Origin: Candidatus Nitrosomarinus sp.
Lineage (GTDB): Archaea > Thermoproteota > Nitrososphaeria > Nitrososphaerales > Nitrosopumilaceae
Direction of reading: 5' to 3'
NCBI GenBank assembly: GCA_003702465.1
Contig: REGF01000014.1
Span: 1 to 18,070 of the forward strand
DNA length: 18,070 nucleotides
In this document: one piece after another, positions 6,671 through 14,100 of the stretch
Numbering within the stretch: the first letter of the stretch is position 1
How the letters are laid out: every line of letters starts with the position of its first letter
Notes under the pieces: generated by a model
What the model was told of the DNA's origin: nothing
Database searches by the model: none
What the model saw: only the letters and a program-made list of their open reading frames with translations
Made by a program: the position numbers and the translations under genes

Positions 6671-8872
6671 ATGAGTCAAAATGCTCTTTCTCTCAAAGTC
6701 CTTGAAGCATATACCAGAGATGTTGGAAGAGGAGTAGCAAGAATTGATTATGACTCAATGGATACCTTAAATGCATCAACTGGAGATGTTATTGAAATTA
6801 AAGGTAAAAGAAGAACAGTTGCAAAATGTCTTCCATTATATCCATCAGATGAAGGTAAAGGAATTATTAGAATTGACGGACTTGGAAGAAATAATTCCGG
6901 AATTGCAATTGGAGATACAATATCAGTTAGAAAAATTAAAGCAACTGCAGCTGAAAAAGTTGTAGTTGCACCATTAGAAGCAATTCCTCCAATTGATGAA
7001 AGATATCTTGCAGATGCATTAGAGAGTGTTCCATTAATCAAAGGCGATAATGTAATGGTTCCATATTTTGGTGGACGATTAACATTTCAAGTAATTGGTG
7101 TAACACCAGCTGCTGACGCAGTTTTGATTACACAAAAAACAGTTTTCCATATCGCTGAAAAAGGAGAAACATTACGTGGTGTTCCACAAGTAACCTATGA
7201 AGATATTGGTGGTATTCATAATGAAATAAAGAAAGTTAGAGAAATGATTGAACTTCCATTAAGACATCCTGAAATTTTTGAGAAACTTGGAATTGAAGCT
7301 CCAAAAGGTGTTTTACTTTATGGTCCTCCAGGAACTGGTAAGACTTTACTTGCAAAAGCAGTTGCAAATGAAAGTCAAGCTCATTTCATTAGCATTTCAG
7401 GTCCTGAAATTATGAGTAAGTTTTATGGAGAAAGTGAAGCTCGATTAAGAGAAATTTTCAAAGAAGCAAGAGAAAAAGCTCCATCAATAATTTTTGTAGA
7501 TGAAATTGATTCAATTGCACCAAAGAGAGAAGAAGTTACTGGAGAAGTTGAACGAAGAGTTGTTTCACAAATGTTATCATTAATGGATGGATTAGAGGGA
7601 AGAGGTAAAGTAATTGTCATTGCAGCAACAAATAGACCTAATGCAATTGATCCTGCATTAAGACGACCTGGAAGATTTGATAGAGAAATTGAGATTAAAG
7701 TACCAGATAAAAAAGGACGAAGAGATATTCTTGCAATACATAGTAGAAATATGCCTTTAGCAGATGATAGTCAAGAATTACCAGTAAATATTGATAAAAT
7801 TGCCTCAATCAGTCACGGATATGTCGGTGCAGACTTAGAATATCTATGTAAAGAAGCCGCAATGAAATGTTTGAGAAGATTATTACCAGAACTTAATTTA
7901 GAAGAAGAAAAACTTCCTCCAGAGACTTTAGATAAACTAATTGTAAATCATGAGGACTTCCAAAAAGCATTGATTGAAGTAACTCCATCTGGAATGAGAG
8001 AAGTATTCATTGAAAATCCTGATATTAAGTGGAGTGAAGTTGGTGGATTAGAAGACGTTAAACAAGAATTACAAGAAGCAGTCGAGTGGCCAATGAAATA
8101 TCCTGCATTATATGATAAATTAGGACATAATATGCCAAGAGGTATTTTGCTTCATGGTCCAAGTGGTACTGGTAAGACTTTACTTGCAAAAGCAGTTGCA
8201 ACACAAAGTGAAGCAAACTTTGTTTCAGTAAGAGGACCTGAATTATTATCAAAATGGGTTGGTGAATCTGAAAGAGGAATTAGAGAAATTTTCAAGAGAG
8301 CAAGACAATCTGCACCATGTGTAGTTTTCTTTGATGAAATTGATTCAATTGCACCAATTAGAGGAGCTGGTGGAGAAACAGCAGTAACTGAGAGAGTTGT
8401 CAGTCAATTACTAACAGAATTAGACGGAATGGAAAATATGCATGGCGTAATTGTTTTAGCAGCAACTAACAGAGCTGACATGATTGATCCAGCATTATTA
8501 AGACCAGGTAGATTTGATAAAATCATTCAAGTCCCAATTCCAGATAAAGAAAGTAGAAAGAGTATCCTAAAAATCAATGCTGAAAAGATTCCAACTATTA
8601 GTGATGCAAATGATCCAAAACATGTTGATTTCGATAAATTAGCAGAAATTACAGACGGATTAAGTGGTGCAGACACAGCATCCATTGCAAATACTGCAGT
8701 ATCTTTAGTAATTCACGAATTCTTAGATTCACATCCAGATGTTAAAGAAATAGAAAAAACCAGTATTGATGCTAAAGTTTCAATGAAACACTTTGAGGAT
8801 GCAGTAAAGAAAGTTAGAGAGCAAAAAGATCTCAAGATGGGCGAAAAATTAGTCGCCTCTTATTACAGGTAG
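6671..8872 (+). CDS. cdc48: Cdc48/p97 (VAT-like) double AAA+ ATPase
   Basis: This 733-aa protein is a full-length archaeal Cdc48, a hexameric unfoldase that pulls apart proteins with ATP energy, often to feed the 20S proteasome. The N-terminal substrate-binding domain (double-psi barrel plus a second lobe) covers about residues 1-185. The first ATPase ring has Walker A GPPGTGKT at 218-225 and Walker B ending DEID at 277-280, followed by an NRP segment and arginine-finger region (RRPGRFDRE). The second ring has Walker A GPSGTGKT at 496-503 and DEID at 555-558. The second P-loop has Ser where Pro is usual. The last three residues, Tyr-Tyr-Arg, fit the hydrophobic-Tyr-any motif by which such ATPases open the proteasome. 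The ATG is set by a strong TATA box 26 nt upstream. Confidence 0.97.
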   Translation: MSQNALSLKVLEAYTRDVGRGVARIDYDSMDTLNASTGDVIEIKGKRRTVAKCLPLYPSDEGKGIIRIDGLGRNNSGIAIGDTISVRKIKATAAEKVVVAPLEAIPPIDERYLADALESVPLIKGDNVMVPYFGGRLTFQVIGVTPAADAVLITQKTVFHIAEKGETLRGVPQVTYEDIGGIHNEIKKVREMIELPLRHPEIFEKLGIEAPKGVLLYGPPGTGKTLLAKAVANESQAHFISISGPEIMSKFYGESEARLREIFKEAREKAPSIIFVDEIDSIAPKREEVTGEVERRVVSQMLSLMDGLEGRGKVIVIAATNRPNAIDPALRRPGRFDREIEIKVPDKKGRRDILAIHSRNMPLADDSQELPVNIDKIASISHGYVGADLEYLCKEAAMKCLRRLLPELNLEEEKLPPETLDKLIVNHEDFQKALIEVTPSGMREVFIENPDIKWSEVGGLEDVKQELQEAVEWPMKYPALYDKLGHNMPRGILLHGPSGTGKTLLAKAVATQSEANFVSVRGPELLSKWVGESERGIREIFKRARQSAPCVVFFDEIDSIAPIRGAGGETAVTERVVSQLLTELDGMENMHGVIVLAATNRADMIDPALLRPGRFDKIIQVPIPDKESRKSILKINAEKIPTISDANDPKHVDFDKLAEITDGLSGADTASIANTAVSLVIHEFLDSHPDVKEIEKTSIDAKVSMKHFEDAVKKVREQKDLKMGEKLVASYYR

Positions 8873-8904
8873 TTTTAATAAAATAGTATTTCTAATTCTC
8901 ATAA

Positions 8905-10194
8905 ATGTCAGAACACACAGGTTATCATGGAAATTCATTAGAATTTTTAAAAACAAATCAAATTTCAATTGGCGATTCTGTAAAAATTTTTGCTGACATT
9001 ACATATACTGGAATTATAATGCCACGATATGAACACAATGACGATAAACATATCGTTTTGAAATTGAAAAGTGGGTACAATATTGGATTAGAAATTGAAA
9101 AAATTGAAAAAATTGAAAAAAAATCTTCTATGGAAAACAATATTGAAAAAAATGAAAAAATTGAAAAAAATAATAGCTTACCAAATATTTTGTTATTATC
9201 AACTGGTGGTACAATTGCAAGTAAAATAGATTATAGAACTGGTGCAGTAACACCAGTATTAACAGCTGAAGAACTTAATTCATCAGTTCCAGAACTTGGA
9301 AAAATTGCAAATATTGACACAAAGGTACTATTTTCAGAATATTCTGAAAATATTATGCCTGAACATTGGATAAAAATTGCTGAAACAGTAAAGGAGTATA
9401 GTAAATCAGAATATGCAGGAATAATTATAGCTCATGGAACAGATACAATGCATTACACGTCATCATATCTATCTTTTGCATTGGCAGGATTTCCAATACC
9501 TATAGCATTAGTTGGTTCGCAAAGATCATCAGACAGAGCATCATCAGATGCCGCATTGAATCTTATTGGTGCAGTCAAATTCCTTACTGAATCAAAAACA
9601 AATGGAATTTACATTATAATGCATCAAGATGAAAATGATGAAACAATTGCTTGCCATATCGGTACACGTGTTAGAAAAAATCACACTAGTAAAAGAGGAG
9701 CATTTCAAACAATAGGAAATGATCCTGCATTTTTAATTGTAGAAAATAAAGTTCAAAGAAATATGAAAAGAAATTTTTTCAAAGACAGCGAATTTGTTCC
9801 AAAAATAAAAATTAATCAAAAAGTTGCTTTAGTCAAATATTATCCAGGATATAATCCAGATTTATTAAAAAATTTAATAGATTCAGGATTTAGAGCAATA
9901 ATTTTTGAAGGAACAGGATTAGGACATATTGGAGAGAATATGTATCCAATAGTAAAGATGGCAAATGAAAAGGGAATTTTTATGGGAATGACATCTCAAT
10001 GTATTGACGGCAGAGTAAGAATGACAGTATATGAAAGTGGAAGAGACCTATTAAATTTAGGAATTATTCCATTAGAAAACATGATTCCAGAAATTGCATT
10101 GGTTAAAGCAATGTGGGTTACAGGAAATACTGAAAAATTTGATGAAATTAAAGATAACATGTTAAAAGAAATTGCATCAGAATTTTCAACTTGA
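8905..10194 (+). CDS. gatD: Glu-tRNA(Gln) amidotransferase subunit D
   Basis: GatD is the asparaginase-like subunit of the archaeal GatDE enzyme, which converts Glu-tRNA(Gln) to Gln-tRNA(Gln); it releases ammonia from glutamine or asparagine. At 429 aa it has a small N-terminal barrel (about 1-62), a charged linker rich in Ile-Glu-Lys (63-90) and the asparaginase domain. Catalytic motifs are visible: STGGTIA with Thr 100 and Thr 103, and HGTDT at 177-181 with Thr 179 and Asp 180. A conserved-looking RKNHTSKRGAF segment follows further on. GatE follows after 12 nt, so the two are almost certainly one operon. The first residues after ATG 8905 fit the family. The presence of GatDE suggests that Gln-tRNA is made only by the indirect route, but no GlnRS gene could be looked for here. 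Confidence 0.97.
   Translation: MSEHTGYHGNSLEFLKTNQISIGDSVKIFADITYTGIIMPRYEHNDDKHIVLKLKSGYNIGLEIEKIEKIEKKSSMENNIEKNEKIEKNNSLPNILLLSTGGTIASKIDYRTGAVTPVLTAEELNSSVPELGKIANIDTKVLFSEYSENIMPEHWIKIAETVKEYSKSEYAGIIIAHGTDTMHYTSSYLSFALAGFPIPIALVGSQRSSDRASSDAALNLIGAVKFLTESKTNGIYIIMHQDENDETIACHIGTRVRKNHTSKRGAFQTIGNDPAFLIVENKVQRNMKRNFFKDSEFVPKIKINQKVALVKYYPGYNPDLLKNLIDSGFRAIIFEGTGLGHIGENMYPIVKMANEKGIFMGMTSQCIDGRVRMTVYESGRDLLNLGIIPLENMIPEIALVKAMWVTGNTEKFDEIKDNMLKEIASEFST
9094..9168 (+). repeat. in-frame ATTGAAAAA repeats encoding the GatD linker
   Basis: Three perfect copies of the 9-bp unit ATTGAAAAA (Ile-Glu-Lys) stand at 9094-9120. After a short spacer, three imperfect copies (Ile-Glu-Lys, Asn-Glu-Lys, Ile-Glu-Lys) stand at 9142-9168. 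They lie exactly in the linker between the two GatD domains, where length change is likely to be tolerated. Confidence 0.85.
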
Positions 10195-10196
10195 TT

Positions 10197-10202
10197 AGGT
10201 GA
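10197..10202 (+). promoter_or_regulatory. ribosome binding site of gatE
   Basis: AGGTGA ends 4 nt before the ATG at 10207 and overlaps the region just after the gatD stop codon. A Shine-Dalgarno sequence is expected here because gatE is inside an operon and cannot be translated from a leaderless start. Confidence 0.65.
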
Positions 10203-10206
10203 TAAA

Positions 10207-12117
10207 ATGGAAAAGTTTTCAATTAAAGAAGTAGGCGTGAAAATAGGCTTAGAAATTCATCAACAACTTGAAACAAATAAAAAATTATTTTGTGATTGTA
10301 AATCAATAGAATCTGAAGATTATTCAATTAAATTTCAAAGAAAATTACGAGCTTCTAAAAGTGAATTGGGTGAATTTGATCCTGCTGCACTTTTTGAAAG
10401 TACAAAATCAAAAACTATAATGTATTATGCAAATGAAGAAAGTAGCTGTCTTGTTGAACAAGATGAAGAACCACCACACGAATTAGATAAAGATGCTAGA
10501 AAAATTGCTTTAGTTATTTCTGCAGCTTTAAAATCAAATATTTTTAGTGAAATATATCCAATGAGAAAAACTGTGATTGATGGTTCTAATACAACAGGAT
10601 TTCAACGAACAATGCTAATTTCTCAAGGTGGATTTTATGATGCAGATGATAAAAAAATAGGAATTCAATCAATTTGTTTAGAGGAAGATGCTGCAAAAAA
10701 TTTAGGTGAAGAAGGAACCATAAGAAAATTTGGATTAGAACGATTAGGTGTTCCGTTAGTAGAAATTGCAACAGAACCTTTCGAAGTGGAACTAAATGAA
10801 ATAAAAAAAATTGCTTTATCTCTAGGAAGAATTTTGAGAAGTACTAAAAAAGTAAAAAGAGGATTAGGATCAATCAGACAAGATGTCAACGTATCCATCA
10901 AAGATGGTGGAGGTATTGTAATTGAAGTTAAAGGAGTTCAACAATTAGATCAATTAGAAAAAGTTGTAGAATATGAAGCAAAGAGACAATATGGATTACT
11001 AAAAATTTCAAAAAAAATTCAAGAAACTAATTGGAAATATGACAAAGATGATAAAAAAGACATTACAGAGTTATTTTCAAAATGTCAATCAAAAATTATT
11101 CAAAATGCCATTAAGAAAAATCAAAAGATCATGGCTATTTCTTTTAAAAACATGAATGGAATTTTTGGGTATTTACCATTTGAAGGCATAAGATTAGGAA
11201 AAGAAGTAGCTGAATTAGTTAGATTTTTTGGTATTGGAGGAGTTTTTCATTCTGATGAATTACCCAATTATGGTATAGAAACATCAGACATCAATGAATT
11301 AAGAAACATGTTAAAAATTACTGAAAATGATGCATTTTTGATTTTAGCAGCACCAGAAGAAAAAATTCATACGGTGATTGATCAAATTATAACAAGAATA
11401 GAAATTATCAAAAATCAAGGAATCCCCATTGATACAAGGTTAGCAACTCCCACTGGAGAAACAAAATTTTTGAGACCTAGACCAGGTGCAGCAAGAATGT
11501 ATCCAGAAACAGATATTCCACCAATAATTATTACTGAAAAAGAATTAAGTGATGCAGAAAAAAATATTCCAAAATTATGGGATGATGCAATTAAAGAGAT
11601 TGAAACAAAATATAAAATGAATCAACAACTTGCAGAACAAATTTTTGATTCCAAATATATTGAATTATTTGAAAATATTATTGAAAAAATTAAAACAAAT
11701 CCAACATATGTTGCATCAGTTCTTTGTTCAACAATAACAAATTTAGAAAGAAAAGGATTAAATTCAAATTTATTAAAAAATCAAGAAATTTTTAAATTAT
11801 TTGAACTCCTAGATAAGGGACAAATTGCAAAAGAGTCAATTGAAATAATACTTGAAAATATTATGTCAAATAAATCAGAAAACGTACAAGAAGCTATGAA
11901 AAATACTTCTATTGAATCAATCAATAATGAAGAATTAGATCAGATTATCAAAAATATAGTTGACAAAAATCAAGAAATAATCAAAAATCAAAAAGAAAGA
12001 GCAATTGGACCATTGATGGGGATTGTTATGAAAGAATTAAGAGGCAAAGCATCTGGAGAAATAATTAACAATCTTCTATTAGAGAATATTAAAAAGAAAA
12101 TAAAAGAAGAAAATTAA
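10207..12117 (+). CDS. gatE: Glu-tRNA(Gln) amidotransferase subunit E
   Basis: GatE is the kinase-transamidase subunit: it activates the glutamate on Glu-tRNA(Gln) with ATP and accepts ammonia from GatD. The 636-aa length is normal. The N-terminal GatB/E catalytic domain is clear (VKIGLEIHQQLETNKKLFCDC at the start, with the conserved EIH and metal-binding Cys pair, then RLGVPLVEIATEP and the RSTKKVKRGLGSIRQDVNVS segment). A GAD-like insertion occupies roughly residues 290-400, including FLRPRPGAARMYPETDIPP just after it. The C-terminal helical and YqeY-like domain, needed for tRNA recognition, extends to the end (IGPLMGIVMKELRGKASGEIIN). No truncation is seen. A Shine-Dalgarno sequence precedes the ATG. 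The stop codon is 3 nt from the 3' end of a convergent tRNA-Leu gene. Confidence 0.97.
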   Translation: MEKFSIKEVGVKIGLEIHQQLETNKKLFCDCKSIESEDYSIKFQRKLRASKSELGEFDPAALFESTKSKTIMYYANEESSCLVEQDEEPPHELDKDARKIALVISAALKSNIFSEIYPMRKTVIDGSNTTGFQRTMLISQGGFYDADDKKIGIQSICLEEDAAKNLGEEGTIRKFGLERLGVPLVEIATEPFEVELNEIKKIALSLGRILRSTKKVKRGLGSIRQDVNVSIKDGGGIVIEVKGVQQLDQLEKVVEYEAKRQYGLLKISKKIQETNWKYDKDDKKDITELFSKCQSKIIQNAIKKNQKIMAISFKNMNGIFGYLPFEGIRLGKEVAELVRFFGIGGVFHSDELPNYGIETSDINELRNMLKITENDAFLILAAPEEKIHTVIDQIITRIEIIKNQGIPIDTRLATPTGETKFLRPRPGAARMYPETDIPPIIITEKELSDAEKNIPKLWDDAIKEIETKYKMNQQLAEQIFDSKYIELFENIIEKIKTNPTYVASVLCSTITNLERKGLNSNLLKNQEIFKLFELLDKGQIAKESIEIILENIMSNKSENVQEAMKNTSIESINNEELDQIIKNIVDKNQEIIKNQKERAIGPLMGIVMKELRGKASGEIINNLLLENIKKKIKEEN

Positions 12118-12120
12118 GAA

Positions 12121-12205
12121 TGCGGGAAGTGGGATTTGAACCCACGAACTCCTAAGAGATAAGGATCTGAACCTTACACCGTTGACCAGGCTGGGTGATT
12201 CCCGC
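12121..12205 (-). tRNA. tRNA-Leu (CAG)
   Basis: The minus strand folds as an 85-nt class II tRNA. The acceptor arm pairs GCGGGAA with TTCCCGC, followed by discriminator A at 12121. The D arm contains CAGCCTGGTCAACGG as in archaeal tRNA-Leu. The anticodon stem TAAGG/CCTTA holds the loop TTCAGAT, giving anticodon CAG at 12167-12169, which reads CUG. The long variable arm has CTC and GAG pairing, and the T arm is GTGGG-TTCAAAT-CCCAC. No intron is present, and CCA is not encoded. It is transcribed towards gatE. Confidence 0.97.
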
Positions 12206-12283
12206 ATCGTGGAATTTAGAATTGTAAAATAAGTTCTTTATTATACAAGAAAATAGTATTTTCAAATTAATTAAGGGATAAAC

Positions 12284-12448
12284 ATGGAATTTAGAGAGAT
12301 TTATTGTACAAGTTGTAAAAAAGTTATTGGACGATACAACATTAAATTTTACAGTGAAGATAAGATTGCTGAATTAATGAAAACAAGTCATGCAGCTCAT
12401 GTTAGAAATGGTCATCAAATTAACATTAGAAAATTTGAAAAAAGTTAA
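12284..12448 (+). CDS. small zinc-finger-like protein (54 aa)
   Basis: A 54-codon frame starts with ATG and ends with TAA. It has a C-x2-C pair at residues 8 and 11 (YCTSCKK), a middle segment KFYSEDKIAEL, and histidines at 36, 39 and 44 (TSHAAHVRNGH). The Cys-Cys plus His-His layout suggests one zinc ion, as in small archaeal zinc fingers that bind RNA or DNA, but I do not recognise a named family. It is preceded by the 78-nt gap between it and the divergent tRNA-Leu, which must hold both promoters; an AT-rich TATTTTCAAATT is a poor TATA candidate. Its stop shares TTAA at 12445-12448 with the stop of the convergent nucleotidase-like gene. Confidence 0.7.
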   Translation: MEFREIYCTSCKKVIGRYNIKFYSEDKIAELMKTSHAAHVRNGHQINIRKFEKS

Positions 12449-12984
12449 TAATTTTTAATTATTTCAATAGCTTCAGAAAGTTTTGATATTCTAAATAATT
12501 CATTATTAGAAATATGCTTGTTCCATGGTTGTGAATACAAAATAACTTTTTTATTATTTTCAAGGAATTTTACTGCATTTAATGGAGAATCATCAATAAA
12601 AACATCATAATCCAAATCAGCTTTCATGGGACCATCAATAACAGATACGTAATTATCATATGAAATATCATTATGTTTTAACCAATTTTTTACAAAAGAA
12701 TTTGTGGAAACTTCTCTAGCAGTAACAATATCTACTTGTGCAAATTTAGAAAGATTTTCTGTAGTTAAAGATAAATTTTTTTCAGTTACAGGAATCGATT
12801 TCCAATCTTTCCAACAGAAACTTAATTCTGAATAAAAATCAAATGGATCAATTTTAAATTTTTTCCAAAATTCCCAATCAGTTATTTGATTTTTAGAAAT
12901 TGATGGTCTTATTGAATTACTATAGTTTAACCATGAAACAATGACATCAGCAAGTACACCATCTACATCTAATGCAATTTTCAT
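12445..12984 (-). CDS. HAD-superfamily 5'(3')-deoxyribonucleotidase-like protein
   Basis: The 179-aa protein is a haloacid-dehalogenase-fold phosphatase closest in appearance to the 5' nucleotidase, deoxy type C family. Motif I is LDVDGVLAD with the nucleophile Asp 6 and general acid Asp 8; motif II is Thr 88 in IVTAREV; the motif III lysine is probably Lys 121; motif IV is Asp 131-Asp 132 in FIDDSPLNA. The Q-P-W-N stretch near the C-terminus is common in this group. All catalytic residues are present. Possible substrates are deoxynucleoside monophosphates, but this family also includes phosphatases of unknown specificity. The ATG at 12984 places motif I right at the N-terminus as usual. It lies 8 nt downstream of dnaJ on the same strand, so it may be read from the chaperone operon. 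Confidence 0.85.
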   Translation of the reverse strand: MKIALDVDGVLADVIVSWLNYSNSIRPSISKNQITDWEFWKKFKIDPFDFYSELSFCWKDWKSIPVTEKNLSLTTENLSKFAQVDIVTAREVSTNSFVKNWLKHNDISYDNYVSVIDGPMKADLDYDVFIDDSPLNAVKFLENNKKVILYSQPWNKHISNNELFRISKLSEAIEIIKNY

Positions 12985-12992
12985 ATTATCAA

Positions 12993-14051
12993 TTAATCAG
13001 TTGTATCTTTAAATTCATTTAATAGATTTTTTTGTTGTTTATTGAGTTTTTTAGGAATATTTACTACTACTCGCACGTATTGATCCCCTGTTCCTCTAGA
13101 ATTAATATGAGAAACTCCTTTTCCTTTTAGTTTGATTATAGTATTTGGTTGACTACCCGAATCTACTTTGATTTTTTCTTCTCCATGTAATGTTGGCACC
13201 ATTAATTCACATCCCAATGCAGCATCTATCATAGAAACATCCTGATCATAAAAAATGTCTTTTCCATCTCTTTTAAAATATGAATGAGGTTGAATTTTTA
13301 CTCGAATTACTAAATCACCATTTATTCCATCTGGAATTTCATTTCCTTCATTAGAAACAATATAATCACCAGTATCAATTCCTGGTGGAATTTCAAAATC
13401 AACTTTTTTGGTTCCTTTAACTCTACCTTGTCCTTTACAATTACTACAAGGTGTTTCTATCATTGAACCTTGACCTCTACAACTTGGACATGGTGCAGAT
13501 GTAACAAATGAAGCAAATCCCATATTTCGAGTTTGTCGTACTTCTCCTTGACCATTACATGAAGTACATGTTTTTTTATTGGTTCCAGGTTTACATCCAG
13601 AACCATTACAATTATCGCATTGGATTTGTTTTTGTAAATTAATTTCCATCTTTTTTCCATTTAATACATCATCTAATGTAACAGTAGTTTGGTATAGAAT
13701 ATCAGAACCACGTTGTCGCTGTTGAGTAAATCCGCCACCTCCGCGACCGAAAATAGATTCAAAAATATCATTAAAACCGCCACCGCCACCTCCGCGACCG
13801 AAAATATCATCTGAAGAATATCTTCCATCTACTCCATCATGTCCATACTGATCATAGGTTTGTTTTTTTTCAGAATCAGAAAGTACAGCATATGCTTCTG
13901 AAATTTCCTTAAAATGTTCAGCAGCATCAGAGGATTGATTTCGGTCAGGATGGAATTTTAGTGCTAATTTTCTATATTGATTTTTTATTTCATCAGGGGA
14001 AGAAGTTTTAGAAACTCCTAGAACTTCATAATAGTCACGTTTTGCAGCCAT
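12993..14051 (-). CDS. dnaJ: chaperone DnaJ (Hsp40, type I)
   Basis: DnaJ delivers unfolded proteins to DnaK and stimulates its ATPase. The 352-aa protein has all type I parts: a J domain with HPD at residues 34-36; a Gly/Phe-rich region at about 85-109; four zinc-binding C-x2-C-x-G-x-G repeats with cysteines at 146/149, 163/166, 189/192 and 203/206; and the C-terminal substrate-binding domains (IPPGIDTGDYIV; QPHSYFKRDGKDIFYD). The C-terminal end is shorter than in E. coli DnaJ. It follows dnaK by 49 nt, and both a ribosome binding site and a TATA box precede it. Archaeal DnaK/DnaJ/GrpE sets are widely held to come from bacteria. Confidence 0.97.
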   Translation of the reverse strand: MAAKRDYYEVLGVSKTSSPDEIKNQYRKLALKFHPDRNQSSDAAEHFKEISEAYAVLSDSEKKQTYDQYGHDGVDGRYSSDDIFGRGGGGGGFNDIFESIFGRGGGGFTQQRQRGSDILYQTTVTLDDVLNGKKMEINLQKQIQCDNCNGSGCKPGTNKKTCTSCNGQGEVRQTRNMGFASFVTSAPCPSCRGQGSMIETPCSNCKGQGRVKGTKKVDFEIPPGIDTGDYIVSNEGNEIPDGINGDLVIRVKIQPHSYFKRDGKDIFYDQDVSMIDAALGCELMVPTLHGEEKIKVDSGSQPNTIIKLKGKGVSHINSRGTGDQYVRVVVNIPKKLNKQQKNLLNEFKDTTD

Positions 14052-14057
14052 AAGTTA

Positions 14058-14063
14058 TTCCTT
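14058..14063 (-). promoter_or_regulatory. ribosome binding site of dnaJ
   Basis: On the minus strand AAGGAA lies 6 nt before the dnaJ ATG at 14051, a good Shine-Dalgarno spacing. It supports translation from a transcript that comes through from dnaK. Confidence 0.55.
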
Positions 14064-14075
14064 CATAAAGATTAC

Positions 14076-14083
14076 ACTATAAA
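14076..14083 (-). promoter_or_regulatory. possible internal TATA box of dnaJ
   Basis: On the minus strand TTTATAGT is centred about 28 nt before the dnaJ ATG, close to the spacing of the better TATA boxes here. It suggests that dnaJ may also be transcribed separately from dnaK, with little or no leader. Confidence 0.4.
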
Positions 14084-14100
14084 TGATTTAATTTGGATTA

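Noticed and set aside
6748..7041. Minus-strand and alternate-frame ORFs inside cdc48
   Set aside because: They are shadows of a highly conserved coding region and show no independent start signals.
12121..12205. tRNA-Leu as an integration site
   Set aside because: No integrase gene and no repeat of the tRNA 3' end is seen in the window.
13460..13660. Second minus-strand frame inside dnaJ
   Set aside because: It is an alternate frame of the zinc-finger repeats of dnaJ and has no start signal of its own.
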